From positions 496,001 through 560,000 of the forward strand of contig NZ_MTQD01000001.1 in NCBI RefSeq assembly GCF_001974875.1: a stretch of DNA of 64,000 nucleotides. The letters run 5' to 3'. Position 1 is the first letter of the stretch; the number at the start of each line of letters is the position of its first letter. The notes beneath the pieces were generated by a model. It was not told the DNA's origin. It did not search any database and was given only the letters and a program-made list of their open reading frames with translations. Positions 1-8,709 of the stretch are shown piece by piece. Position numbers and translations under genes: made by a program. The stretch is from Pseudoalteromonas sp. EB27 (lineage in GTDB: Bacteria > Pseudomonadota > Gammaproteobacteria > Enterobacterales > Alteromonadaceae).

Positions 1-1673
1 TCAGTACGGAAAAGTGCAGCATTAGTTTGCAGGCGACCATCCATTAGGCTCCATTTAGTTCCTAATTCATAACTGCGGCTTTCTTCTGCGTCTAAATCAG
101 CTGCATTTGAACGCGTAGATACCGTTAGGCTTTCCGCTGATGGATTGAATGAATTACCTGCGCCTAAATATACACTGCCATTTTCTGCTGGTTTATAAAC
201 TACAGCTGCATTCCAGCTAAATAAATCGTCACTTGTAGAAATTAAAGCGCTTGGGTCATTGTAATCGTTATGGTAATCCGTAGTGAAGCTATCAAAGCGA
301 ATTCCGCCCGTAACTTCCCATTGCTTGTTAAGCGTTACTGTATCAAATGCATAAATAGCTTGGTTTTTAGCTTTAGCTTCAATGCTTGTACCGTCACGGC
401 CGTACACACCCGTAAATGCAATTGTTGCGTCAGGGTTGTATAAGTCGTTACGTATTTCATCTTCAATTAGGTTGTCTGGAGTTGTAGCGACTAATGCGTG
501 ACGTGTAAACGTTTCGTTTGCAAGTTCAACACCCACTACAACATCATGAGTAAAGCCAGCAAACTCATAGTTACCAATTAAATCAACTTGAAGTGCAGCA
601 AGTGAATTTTCTGTATCACGTGTTTTTTCATCTGCAAAGGTAATATCAGTGTCGGTTGTAACCGAGAAATAACGCGGTGCAGTTGTTACTGATTCACGCT
701 TAACTTTACCTAAACGACCTTGCACACGTAAGGTCGTATTTTGAGAAAAATCATACTCATAACGAGCTGTTGTTGAGTAGGCTTCAATATCTTCGTAATC
801 ACGGTAAATATTACCGTAAAAGTTATCAAAATCAACAGGAGAAGGTGAGCGCGCACTATCTGCAAGTTCAGCTACAGGCGTATCACTGTAAACCCAAGGA
901 ATGCCGTAATCTGGTAAATTATCTTGGCGTTGATACTCTAGGTTTAAATCAAAACGGCTGTTTGTACCAAGTCCTGTTGCAAATGCAAACGCAACAGCAT
1001 TTGTTTCATTTTCAACATGGTCGCGACCTGCAACATCACCTTTATCAGTAAGAAGGTTTATACGTAGCGCGCTTGTATCGTTTACTTGAATGTTAGTATC
1101 AAAACGACCACGGTAATCGTTTTCTGTACCTAAACGTAGCGAAACGTCGTTAAAGTTGTCTAACTTCGCCTTTTTACTTTCTAAATTAACACTACCACCT
1201 GTTGCACCACGACCAGAAACTGCTGAGCCTGGGCCTTTTGCAACTTCAACGGCTTCAATGTTGTAAATATCACGTGTGTAACCTGCAACATCGCGAATAC
1301 CATCAACAAAAATATCATTTGTAGCACTAAAACCACGAATCGACATGCTATCGCCAGTAGGTGAGCCACCCTCACCTGCAGCTAAAGAAATACCTGAAAC
1401 ATTACGTAAAGCATCACGTAGGCTATCTACGTTTCTATCTTTCATTACCGCTTGGTTAATTACCGTTACAGTTTTAGCTGTATCGAGTAGCGGTTGAGTG
1501 TATTTATGCGACGTTGATTTTTCTACAACATAGCTAGACTCAGTTTTAGTTTCTGCTTTGGTTACCGATAGTTCTTGAACATCCTGTGCACTTGCCCAAG
1601 TTGAAAGCGTAGCTGTAACAACTGCTGCAATTGGCTTCACGTACGCATTTCCTTTATTCGATGGCTTACTCAT
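1..1673 (-). CDS. TonB-dependent siderophore receptor, C-terminus off the left edge
   Basis: The minus-strand frame stays open from 1673 to the window edge (557 codons), so the 3' end is missing. An outer-membrane receptor is indicated by a signal peptide ending in WASAQ, a TonB-box/plug region (DTAKTVTVINQAVM, SLRDALRNVSGIS), the plug motif MSIRGFSATNDIFVDGIRD, the motif GRGATGGSVNLESKKA, and a late barrel segment with SFNPSAESLT and SYELGTKW. These match the TonB-dependent siderophore receptor family (Fiu/FepA-like catecholate receptors). The exact ligand cannot be read from the sequence. The start was chosen because GGAG lies six bases before ATG 1673. It is transcribed away from the TonB2 operon across a shared Fur-box-like palindrome, which fits iron control. 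Confidence 0.93.
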   Translation of the reverse strand, partial: MSKPSNKGNAYVKPIAAVVTATLSTWASAQDVQELSVTKAETKTESSYVVEKSTSHKYTQPLLDTAKTVTVINQAVMKDRNVDSLRDALRNVSGISLAAGEGGSPTGDSMSIRGFSATNDIFVDGIRDVAGYTRDIYNIEAVEVAKGPGSAVSGRGATGGSVNLESKKAKLDNFNDVSLRLGTENDYRGRFDTNIQVNDTSALRINLLTDKGDVAGRDHVENETNAVAFAFATGLGTNSRFDLNLEYQRQDNLPDYGIPWVYSDTPVAELADSARSPSPVDFDNFYGNIYRDYEDIEAYSTTARYEYDFSQNTTLRVQGRLGKVKRESVTTAPRYFSVTTDTDITFADEKTRDTENSLAALQVDLIGNYEFAGFTHDVVVGVELANETFTRHALVATTPDNLIEDEIRNDLYNPDATIAFTGVYGRDGTSIEAKAKNQAIYAFDTVTLNKQWEVTGGIRFDSFTTDYHNDYNDPSALISTSDDLFSWNAAVVYKPAENGSVYLGAGNSFNPSAESLTVSTRSNAADLDAEESRSYELGTKWSLMDGRLQTNAALFRT

Positions 1674-1742
1674 GGTTACTCCGTAGTTTTTATTAAGCAC
1701 TTAACTATTGTTAATTTAAGGTACATATTTAATTTCGGCGAA

Positions 1743-1771
1743 ATCCTACCACTCAAATAACGCAATGTAAA
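1743..1771 (-). promoter_or_regulatory. Putative promoter of the siderophore receptor
   Basis: On the minus strand, TTTACA (1771-1766) and TAGGAT (1748-1743) are separated by 17 bases. The -35 lies inside the Fur-box-like palindrome. Confidence 0.5.
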
Positions 1772-1795
1772 CGATAACTGTTATCAATTGCATTG
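1763..1795. promoter_or_regulatory. Fur-box-like palindrome
   Basis: A 33-bp imperfect palindrome has the core GATAACTGTTATC (1773-1785), extended outward by CAATG/CATTG arms. Only three base pairs in the whole arm are mismatched. The core is close to the Fur hexamer arrangement GATAAT-N-ATTATC. It lies between a siderophore receptor and a TonB operon and overlaps the -35 elements proposed for both, so repression by Fur with iron would silence both directions. Fur binding is inferred from sequence and context. Confidence 0.8.
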
Positions 1796-1816
1796 TTATG
1801 TGAATTCCTATATTGT
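1788..1816 (+). promoter_or_regulatory. Putative promoter of the TonB2 operon
   Basis: TTGCAT (1788-1793) and TATTGT (1811-1816) are separated by 17 bases. The -35 overlaps the right arm of the Fur-box-like palindrome. Downstream, the self-palindrome GTAATTAC occurs twice, at 1838-1845 and 1852-1859. That could be a second operator, but no regulator can be named. Confidence 0.4.
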
Positions 1817-1890
1817 ATACACACTCAAAAATTAACAGTAATTACGTCCTTGTAATTACTTGTCGTAACTTTCAGGATTGTTGTTAAGTA

Positions 1891-2664
1891 ATGCGAAGCT
1901 TAATTAAACCAATTAGCGTAGTTATCGCGCTTTGTAGCACCATGGCAGTAAAAGCCGACACTGTTAGTGAGCTAGAACAACTCGTTAATAAATGGCTACA
2001 AATAGAAAATCAAAACACAGAATTAAACACTCACTGGCTTGAACAAAAAAGCAGCATGGAGCAAACCTTAACGCTTCTAAATGCTGAGCAGCAGCAACTT
2101 AGCGAGCTTAATCAGCGAAGAAAAAAAAGCACCAGTGAGCTTGCCCAAAAACGCGAACAGCTTGTAACTCAGCAATCAGAACTTGAAAATGATCAACAGC
2201 AATTAAATGATCAACTAGCACGTATTTCTGGGCAATTACTTTCATTACAAGTGCAATTACCCCCGCCACTTTTAAGTAGTTGGAAAAACACTGGTGATTT
2301 AACCGACTCACAACTCAGTACAACTGACAAATTACAAACAGCGCTAAAAATGCTGACCCTACTTAATGATTTTCAACAACGTATTTCCATTCACGAAATG
2401 GCTATTAAACACCCTGACGGGCAAGAAGTGTGGGTAAAGCAGCTTTACTTAGGTGCAGCTCAAGCATGGTTTGTAAGCGAAGACTTAAGTTACGTAGGTA
2501 TTGGTTTTCCAAGTGACTTAGGTTGGCAGTGGGAATTTGACCCAAGCATTAATGCTGAGCAAGTTGCACTGGGTATTGCTGTACAGCAAAAAAAGCGCGC
2601 TGCTGATTGGGTAACACTCCCAATATTAAGTTATGTAAATAAAAACCAGCAAGGGGCTAAATAA
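1891..2664 (+). CDS. DUF3450 family periplasmic coiled-coil protein of the TonB2 operon
   Basis: This is a 257-residue protein with an N-terminal signal peptide (ends near VKADT) and a long Gln/Glu-rich coiled coil over roughly residues 25-120. A C-terminal domain follows with HEMAIKHPDGQEVWVKQLYLG and WQWEFDPS, typical of DUF3450. In Vibrio the homologous gene heads the operon DUF3450-ttpC-exbB2-exbD2-tonB2-TPR, the same order as here. The molecular role of the family is unknown; an accessory role in TonB2-dependent iron uptake is inferred from the operon. The stop overlaps the next start by one base (TAATG), suggesting translational coupling. Confidence 0.87.
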   Translation: MRSLIKPISVVIALCSTMAVKADTVSELEQLVNKWLQIENQNTELNTHWLEQKSSMEQTLTLLNAEQQQLSELNQRRKKSTSELAQKREQLVTQQSELENDQQQLNDQLARISGQLLSLQVQLPPPLLSSWKNTGDLTDSQLSTTDKLQTALKMLTLLNDFQQRISIHEMAIKHPDGQEVWVKQLYLGAAQAWFVSEDLSYVGIGFPSDLGWQWEFDPSINAEQVALGIAVQQKKRAADWVTLPILSYVNKNQQGAK

Positions 2665-3989
2665 TGGCTACTAACAGCATAATTGCAGCATTTAGCGCCA
2701 CAGTGTTACTTTTTAGTGCAAATATTTCTTTTGCAGCTAGCAGTGATGATGCTAAACAAAGTATTTTAAGTGATATTAAAACAGCGCAACGCACTCTAAA
2801 TAAAACTCAAAATAGTATTTCAAAAGAGCAAGCGTCCCTTGCAAAGCAAATTTTTACCAAGCAGCAATCGCTCAGTAAATTGCGCGCGCAAGCAGCCGTT
2901 AATCGCCGTCTAGCTGACGAAAATACGTTAAGCCTTGATCAGTTACAAACCCGATTAGACACTTGGCAACAGCAGCAGCAATATCAATTAAACTTACTTA
3001 GCCGTTTTGTGCGCCAAAATACCAGCAACAGTGCTAGCAGTAACGAGTCGACTAATAATCAAAACGAGTTATTAAACCGCGTTATATCGCAAATTAATAA
3101 TCAAGAACAGGCACTTTACCCACACTTTAATAAGCAATCGATTGTGCTCAGTAATGGCGAATTAAGCCAAGCTAGTACTCTTCAAGTAGGGCCTGTTCCA
3201 TGGTTTAGTACGCAAACACCTAAACTTATGGGCTTATTAAATTTGGATGATGAATCTAGTGCATTAAAAGTAGCGTTAGTGCAATCAACAAGTAACGATA
3301 ACCCACTCGATAATACTTTAAATCAAAATGGTGCAGGCTCAACATTACTTACTTTTGATCCTAGTTTAACGCACTTAGTCACGAGCCAAGCTCAACAAGA
3401 AAGTCCGCTTGAACACTTAGAAAAAGGCGGCTTATGGGCTATCCCTATTATTTTATTTGCCTGCTTTGCACTAACTATTGCGCTATTAAAAGCCGCACAA
3501 CTACTGCGTTTAAGTAAAATTAAAATGCACTCTCAAATGCAATTACAGCAATTTTTTAAAGCTGAAAATAGCAGTGAATTTGCAGGTATGCAGCAGCAGT
3601 TATTTAACTTAACGCTGCAAAGCGAAAAAGGCCAAATACGAGACGATCAATTATTTAATCAGTTAATTCACGATAAGCATAAACTCGATAACTTTATTGG
3701 CGCTATTGCCGTTACGGCGGCAGTAGCTCCATTACTGGGCTTGTTAGGCACTGTTAGCGGCATGATCGAAACATTTAAAATGATGACCTTGTTTGGATCA
3801 GGTGACCCAGAAGTTGTATCGGGCGGTATTGCACAAGCCCTTATAACAACCGAACTGGGTTTAGTCGTGGCCATACCTGCTCTGGTATTAAATGCATTGC
3901 TATCACGTAAAGCTAAGGCGTATTACAGCCAACTAGAAGGCTTTGCATTACAGCTTAGTCAACTAGAAAAAGGAGAAAACAATGTTTGA
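2664..3989 (+). CDS. ttpC: TtpC-like ExbB-family proton channel protein with periplasmic coiled-coil extension
   Basis: This is a 441-residue protein: signal peptide (to about residue 25), a periplasmic coiled-coil region (30-120) and a linker. A MotA/TolQ/ExbB domain follows (about 255-430) with three membrane segments and the signature GLLGTVSGMIETFKMM near residue 360. The length and architecture match TtpC, the extra ExbB-like component of Vibrio TonB2 systems. TtpC joins ExbB2/ExbD2 in energising TonB2 with the proton gradient at the inner membrane. It overlaps exbB by eight bases. Confidence 0.88.
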   Translation: MATNSIIAAFSATVLLFSANISFAASSDDAKQSILSDIKTAQRTLNKTQNSISKEQASLAKQIFTKQQSLSKLRAQAAVNRRLADENTLSLDQLQTRLDTWQQQQQYQLNLLSRFVRQNTSNSASSNESTNNQNELLNRVISQINNQEQALYPHFNKQSIVLSNGELSQASTLQVGPVPWFSTQTPKLMGLLNLDDESSALKVALVQSTSNDNPLDNTLNQNGAGSTLLTFDPSLTHLVTSQAQQESPLEHLEKGGLWAIPIILFACFALTIALLKAAQLLRLSKIKMHSQMQLQQFFKAENSSEFAGMQQQLFNLTLQSEKGQIRDDQLFNQLIHDKHKLDNFIGAIAVTAAVAPLLGLLGTVSGMIETFKMMTLFGSGDPEVVSGGIAQALITTELGLVVAIPALVLNALLSRKAKAYYSQLEGFALQLSQLEKGENNV

Positions 3990-4362
3990 AAAAATCGTTA
4001 GTAACCCTATATGCTGGTGTATTCTTTTACTCGCTTTATTTGTATACCAGCTGATTTTTCATGACTTACTACACCTTAAACAATACCAAGCGCAGCGCAA
4101 AGGTTACTGGCAAGAGGTTAGCTCTATTTTAACAGCAGCGCTTCCGCTACTTGGTTTATTAGGTACCATTGTTGGTTTGCTTGATACATTTAAAGTAATG
4201 GCGCTGGGCCATAACGAGTTAATGAGTGACGCCATTGGTGATGCATTACTAACAACTCAATTGGGCCTTGTGTGCGCTATTCCTGCGTGGTTAATGCAAG
4301 CGTATTTAGCGTATTCGCAGCGTAATCCTAAATTACATACATTAAGTAAGCAGTTAGGGTAA
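3982..4362 (+). CDS. exbB: ExbB-family proton channel subunit of the TonB2 system
   Basis: This is a 126-residue inner-membrane protein of the MotA/TolQ/ExbB family. It has one N-terminal membrane segment (ICWCILLLALFVYQLIF) and the family core LGLLGTIVGLLDTFKVMA, then TTQLGLVCAIPAWLM. It is short compared with ordinary ExbB (about 240 residues), as is usual for the ExbB2 partner of a TtpC-containing system. With ExbD it conducts protons and drives TonB. Overlapping starts on both sides show that it belongs to a tight operon. Confidence 0.9.
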   Translation: MFEKIVSNPICWCILLLALFVYQLIFHDLLHLKQYQAQRKGYWQEVSSILTAALPLLGLLGTIVGLLDTFKVMALGHNELMSDAIGDALLTTQLGLVCAIPAWLMQAYLAYSQRNPKLHTLSKQLG

Positions 4363-4366
4363 CACT

Positions 4367-4771
4367 ATGCAATCACGTTTAAAGCACAAGCTAGAGCAAG
4401 AAGCTGAGCAGCATATTGATATGTCGCCACTGCTTGATGTTGTATTTATATTGCTAATATTTTTTATTGTTACAACCGTATTTGTACGCGAAAGTGGCGT
4501 TGAAGTTGATAAACCACAAGCCGTATCGGCCAGCCGTCTTGAGCAGCAAGTTATATTTTTAGCAATAACCGACTCTCAACAAGTATTTTTTGATGGTAGC
4601 CAAATTGGTGTTGCTGGCGTGCGTAGTAGTGTCGAGCAAATGTTAAAACAGCAACAACGCCCTGTAGTTATTCAAGCTGATAAAACAGTGCCTACTGAGT
4701 TACTTGTTCAAGTAATTGACGAAGCAAAGCTGGCAGGCGCGGCGCAAGTTAACTTAGCTACGAAGCAATAA
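4367..4771 (+). CDS. exbD: ExbD-family biopolymer transport protein
   Basis: This is a 134-residue protein with a short cytoplasmic N-terminus, one membrane helix (residues about 18-40) and a periplasmic domain. The helix contains MSPLLDVVFILLIFF, including the conserved Asp of ExbD/TolR that carries the proton. The C-terminal part (VIQADKTVPTELLVQVIDEA) is the typical ExbD periplasmic fold. It partners ExbB and TtpC to energise TonB. It sits four bases after exbB and one base before tonB. Confidence 0.93.
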   Translation: MQSRLKHKLEQEAEQHIDMSPLLDVVFILLIFFIVTTVFVRESGVEVDKPQAVSASRLEQQVIFLAITDSQQVFFDGSQIGVAGVRSSVEQMLKQQQRPVVIQADKTVPTELLVQVIDEAKLAGAAQVNLATKQ

Positions 4772-4772
4772 T

Positions 4773-5429
4773 ATGCACACGATTGAGTCGTCTCAAAAAA
4801 CAAAAAACAATCGCCATCCACTTTTTGCATTTGGCCTTAGCCTCATTGTACTTAGTGCTGCATTACTACTTTTATGGCTTGGACAACTTGCCGAACACCA
4901 TATACAAGACAAAGTGGTTGTACGTGAGATTGCCATGGTGGCACTGCCACCTCCTCCTCCGCCATCAATATCGCAACAGCAAACAAGTGAGCCAATGCAA
5001 AGCTTAGCGGTAGAGGGGGCTGGCGCGTCTATTCAAGCCGTAAAAATTAAGATCACCAGCAATTTAAGTATTGTAAAACCCGATACACCTAGCGTAAAAG
5101 TAAGCGCGCCACAATGGCAATCAATGAGTGTAAATTGGGATGCATTTAGCTTAAATCAACTCGATGGTCTCCCAACTTTGCTAACCCCCGTTAAGGCCGT
5201 TTTACCAAAAAGCTTAACCCGTCGAGGTGTTGATGTATTTACTGTAAAACTCGATGTATTTATTGATGAAAGTGGTAAGTTAAGTTTAATTGAGGTAGTA
5301 CAAAATCCATACCCTGAACTTAAACCAGCTATCGACAAAATTATTAAACAAAGCCGCTTTAGTGCACCTAAAAAAGAAGGTGAAACCGTACGCGCTCGCT
5401 TTATTTGGCCAATCGAATTTAAACCTTAA
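4773..5429 (+). CDS. tonB: TonB2-type energy transducer
   Basis: This is a 218-residue protein with a cytoplasmic N-terminus, one membrane anchor (about residues 17-38) and a short proline stretch (ALPPPPPPS). A C-terminal TonB domain follows (about 140-218), with FTVKLDVFIDESGKLSLIEV and SRFSAPKKEG and ending RFIWPIEFKP. It carries energy from the ExbB/ExbD/TtpC complex to outer-membrane receptors such as the one encoded at 1-1673. The short proline region and small size are typical of TonB2 rather than TonB1. Confidence 0.92.
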   Translation: MHTIESSQKTKNNRHPLFAFGLSLIVLSAALLLLWLGQLAEHHIQDKVVVREIAMVALPPPPPPSISQQQTSEPMQSLAVEGAGASIQAVKIKITSNLSIVKPDTPSVKVSAPQWQSMSVNWDAFSLNQLDGLPTLLTPVKAVLPKSLTRRGVDVFTVKLDVFIDESGKLSLIEVVQNPYPELKPAIDKIIKQSRFSAPKKEGETVRARFIWPIEFKP

Positions 5430-5439
5430 GCCTATTAAA

Positions 5440-6876
5440 ATGAAAAACATGAATGTAATTAAAACGCTAAAACCATTAACTCGCGCAGTTATCACTACTT
5501 TAATGTGCTCACTCCCTTTATTAGGTGTAAGTAGCGTGCATGCAAGCGCCGTGAGTACACCATTAAAAAGTGCGCCACTAAAAGTAACTTTATCGCCTAG
5601 CGATCCAACATGGCAGTTAGCTATAAATAATAAATTACTGGGGCCTACAGAAGTTCTTATTGAGCCGACCGAGCGCGGTTTTGCTCGCCAAGTACAACCA
5701 CTATTACAAGCCGGTAATTACAGTGAAGTTGCGGCGTTATTTAAAGGCCGCGATATAAATCAAGATAGCACCGCTTTAAACTTATTACGTGCACAAGTAC
5801 TGCTTTCAACAAAAGACTTTAATAACGCTGAACTAGCTTACTTAGCGTGTTTAAAAGCCTCACCTGATTTAGTAAAAGCACATCAAGGTTTGAGCCTTTT
5901 ATACATGCAACAAGCAAAGTATGACAAAGCGCAAACGCACCTAGTTCACAGTATTGAACTTGGCCAAGCTGATGCACAAAGTTATGCGCAACTTGCTTAT
6001 ATACACGTGCAGCATAGCCAACCTTGGAGCGCAGTAGCGGCGTACCGCCAAGCGCTTATGCTAGCGCCAGAAACAAGCCAATACCAACAAGGGCTATTGT
6101 TTGCGCTAATTGAATCGGGTGACTTAAATCAGGCAAATGCATTATTAAAAGAATTACTTAATAAAAGCCCTGATAAAGCTGAACTTTGGCTACAACGTGC
6201 ACAAATAGCATTACAGCTTGATCACAAAAAGCAGGCGCTTGCTGCTATTGAAGTGGCCTTAAAACTCAATCCTAAAGATACCAGCAACCAGCTTTTAGCT
6301 GCCCAGTTGCATTTAAGTGAAGGCAGCACTGAACGCGCTGTTAGTTTATTAAAGCAAGGTTTAACACACGCAAATAAAAAACAGCAAATTGAGGTTATTA
6401 ATACCACGATGCAAACGCTAGGCTGGCTTGTATCGGAGCAAAAATGGAATTTAGCTAAAGATCTAATAGGCAGCGCAAAAAGATTAACTAAGCAGCTACC
6501 CCGTGATGAACAAGCTCAATTTTCTGTATACAGTGCACAACTTGCTATGCAGCAAGGTAATACTACGCGCGCTCTTAAAAGCTTAAATAACGCACTTAAA
6601 ATAAACCCGAATTTAGGTGATGCCCTACTTAGTTTAGCGAGTATTTATCGCAGTAAAAATCAGCTTACCCAAGCTAAACTTATGTATGTTCGTGCACAAG
6701 CCCTACCTGATTATCAACTATCGGCATGGCTTGGGTTATCGCAAATAGCGATTGATTCTAAAGAATACCCGAGTGCGCTAAAGCATCTTAGAAAAGCATT
6801 ACAAGCTAACCCGGAGCGCCAGGATTTAATTACCAACATTCGCGCCCTTGAGAATATAGTGCGCCAAGAAGGATAA
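5440..6876 (+). CDS. TPR-repeat periplasmic protein at the end of the TonB2 operon
   Basis: This is a 479-residue protein with a signal peptide (cleavage near VHASA) and tandem tetratricopeptide repeats across most of its length. Repeat signatures include AKAHQGLSLLYMQQAKYDKA, AQSYAQLAYIHVQHSQPW, and, near the end, NPNLGDALLSLASIYRSKNQ. The frame is open further upstream to 5362 inside tonB, but ATG 5440 (or 5449) is preferred because the signal peptide begins there and tonB ends at 5429. A TPR gene closes the homologous Vibrio TonB2 operon. Its role there is not established; a scaffold function is inferred. Confidence 0.86.
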   Translation: MKNMNVIKTLKPLTRAVITTLMCSLPLLGVSSVHASAVSTPLKSAPLKVTLSPSDPTWQLAINNKLLGPTEVLIEPTERGFARQVQPLLQAGNYSEVAALFKGRDINQDSTALNLLRAQVLLSTKDFNNAELAYLACLKASPDLVKAHQGLSLLYMQQAKYDKAQTHLVHSIELGQADAQSYAQLAYIHVQHSQPWSAVAAYRQALMLAPETSQYQQGLLFALIESGDLNQANALLKELLNKSPDKAELWLQRAQIALQLDHKKQALAAIEVALKLNPKDTSNQLLAAQLHLSEGSTERAVSLLKQGLTHANKKQQIEVINTTMQTLGWLVSEQKWNLAKDLIGSAKRLTKQLPRDEQAQFSVYSAQLAMQQGNTTRALKSLNNALKINPNLGDALLSLASIYRSKNQLTQAKLMYVRAQALPDYQLSAWLGLSQIAIDSKEYPSALKHLRKALQANPERQDLITNIRALENIVRQEG

Positions 6877-7532
6877 GTTTAAAGCCGTGGTTAAATTTAC
6901 TTGTAGATGCAGCGCTTGCTGGCGTGACGAGCAAAGCTCGTAATTTCTATATGCAATAAGATCTTAAGTGATTTGTTCACAAAAAGGTTTAGAAGGCGCT
7001 GCGCTTTAGAGAAGTAAAAATACATAATTACTATTGTTTTATGTCTTCTCATTTACTTCTCATTCGCTTCTCTTTGTGCAATAAGGTTTTAAGTGATTTG
7101 CTCACAAAGAGGTTTAGAAGGCGCTGCGCTTTAGAGAAACCAATAAGTAAATAAAGTATCAATTATAAATATTAAAAGCTGCGCTTTTCGCGTGAGCAAG
7201 CTCTACGCCTACCGATAAAATTTAACGCTGTGGTTAAACTGACTTGTAGCCGCACAGCTTGCTGGCATGTAAAAACGAAGTTTTTAAAATGGCTTAATAA
7301 TTAGAAGCTACGCTTCTCACGTGAGCAAGCTACCGGTAAAATTTGACGCCGAGGTTAAACTGACTTGTAGACGCACAGCTTGCTGGCGTGACGAGCAAAG
7401 CTCGTAATTTCTATGTTTTAATGTCTTCTCATTTACTTCTCTTTGTGCAATAAGTTTTTAAGTGATTTATTCACAAAGAGGCTAAAAAGAAGCTCACGCT
7501 TCTCACGTGAGCAAGCTCGTCTACAATATATA
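6877..7532. repeat. Left mosaic of intergenic repeats (families R1, R2, R3)
   Basis: No gene is supported in this 660-base gap. R1: a full copy at 6978-7079 with outer inverted arms CACAAAaAG/CTCTTTGTG, and partial copies near 7101-7140 and 7415-7480. R2: three copies (6881-6953, 7218-7270, 7340-7415) sharing TTGCTGGCGTGACGAGC, followed by the perfect small hairpin ACGAGC-AAA-GCTCGT in copies 1 and 3. R3: three copies of a short stretch with CACGTGAGCAAGCT or a close variant near 7190-7205, 7318-7331 and 7504-7517. R1 and R2 recur in the opposite orientation at 48.8-49.65 kb. Confidence 0.85.
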
Positions 7533-7540
7533 TCAAAGCG

Positions 7541-8650
7541 TTACCAATTTTGCATTTCAACTATGCGCGATTGCGTGCGCGCATATTCAAAGCTCAACTT
7601 TTTACCTTTATACAAATGTTCAATGTCGGTTTGAGCATTTATCACCAGCAATTTATGGCAATCGTAAAACTCATCTACTAATGCAATAAAGCGCCGTGCT
7701 TCGTCGTCAAAGGTGTGCTCATCAAGCGTTTGTTTTTCGCGTTGGTAGCTATCTTCTATACCATGAACAATAACTTTGCCCGTTGCTTTAACACCCATTT
7801 GCGGCACGTTCGATACATATAACACATCAAATTGCGTTGCTAAAAACATATAGTCGTTAGCACTGCGCGGGCCTGAGCATAGCGCCATAAAATCAATCAT
7901 CAAGGCGTTATCTGCTTTTAATAAATAAGGTAAATTGCGGCCATGTACACTAATTGTATTTTTATATGTTACCTCTGCATAAGAAACTAAAAACTCATTT
8001 TCAAAATCGTGATTTGATAAATTAATAAAATAGTGACGACTATTTTTACCGTATCTAAAGCGGTGATCGTCCTCGCCTGCCACGTTAATTATATGGCAGT
8101 GACTATTAATTAAATCGATAGTAGGTAAAAATCGCGCTCGTTGCAGGCCGTTGTAATAAAGCTGCTCTGGCTTTGCGTTCGATGTAGCCACCAGCACAAC
8201 ACCTTGATCAAACAATGCATTGAACAATCTCGCCATAACCATAGCATCGCCAATGTCGCTCACAAAAAATTCGTCAAAACACAGTACTCGAATATTTTTA
8301 GCCCACTGTTTTGCAATCAGAGTTAATGGATTTTTTTGACCTTGTAGCTGCGTAAGTTGGGCATGCACTTGCGCTATAAAATGATGAAAATGCAGCCGCT
8401 GCTTTTGCTCAATAGGTAAGTTTTTATAAAATAAATCCATCAACATGGATTTACCTCGCCCTACGGGTCCATATAAATAAACACCTTTTATTAAGGGCGC
8501 TTTTTGCCACCATGATGTGTGAGCTTGAAGTTGCTCGCTTAGCGTATTTAAAGCTTCCACTGCATTTTGCTGCGCAGCATCAAAACACAGTTCACCCGTG
8601 TCTATTTTTGCTTGGTAAAGGCTTAAAATTTGTGTGCTGTGCACTGTCAT
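7541..8650 (-). CDS. zapE: ZapE/AFG1-family cell-division ATPase
   Basis: This is a 369-residue P-loop ATPase with Walker A YGPVGRGKSMLMD (residues 60-72) and Walker B VLCFDEFFVSD (122-132). The AFG1 family features ATSNAKPEQLYYNGLQRARFLP and a C-terminal HGIEDSYQREKQ region are also present. In E. coli, ZapE associates with the FtsZ ring and is needed under oxygen limitation; the family is also called AFG1-like or YhcM. Its length fits the family. It is divergent from rsuA, with 59 bases between the starts, so the two promoters share that gap. Confidence 0.92.
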   Translation of the reverse strand: MTVHSTQILSLYQAKIDTGELCFDAAQQNAVEALNTLSEQLQAHTSWWQKAPLIKGVYLYGPVGRGKSMLMDLFYKNLPIEQKQRLHFHHFIAQVHAQLTQLQGQKNPLTLIAKQWAKNIRVLCFDEFFVSDIGDAMVMARLFNALFDQGVVLVATSNAKPEQLYYNGLQRARFLPTIDLINSHCHIINVAGEDDHRFRYGKNSRHYFINLSNHDFENEFLVSYAEVTYKNTISVHGRNLPYLLKADNALMIDFMALCSGPRSANDYMFLATQFDVLYVSNVPQMGVKATGKVIVHGIEDSYQREKQTLDEHTFDDEARRFIALVDEFYDCHKLLVINAQTDIEHLYKGKKLSFEYARTQSRIVEMQNW

Positions 8651-8709
8651 GGTATTTCACTATCGGCTATAATCGCGCCCATTGTAGCCGACTAAAAATG
8701 TGAACCAAA

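Noticed and set aside
770..1051. 93-codon plus-strand frame inside the receptor gene
   Set aside because: It is antisense to the siderophore receptor and Gln/Leu-rich in the way typical of shadow frames.
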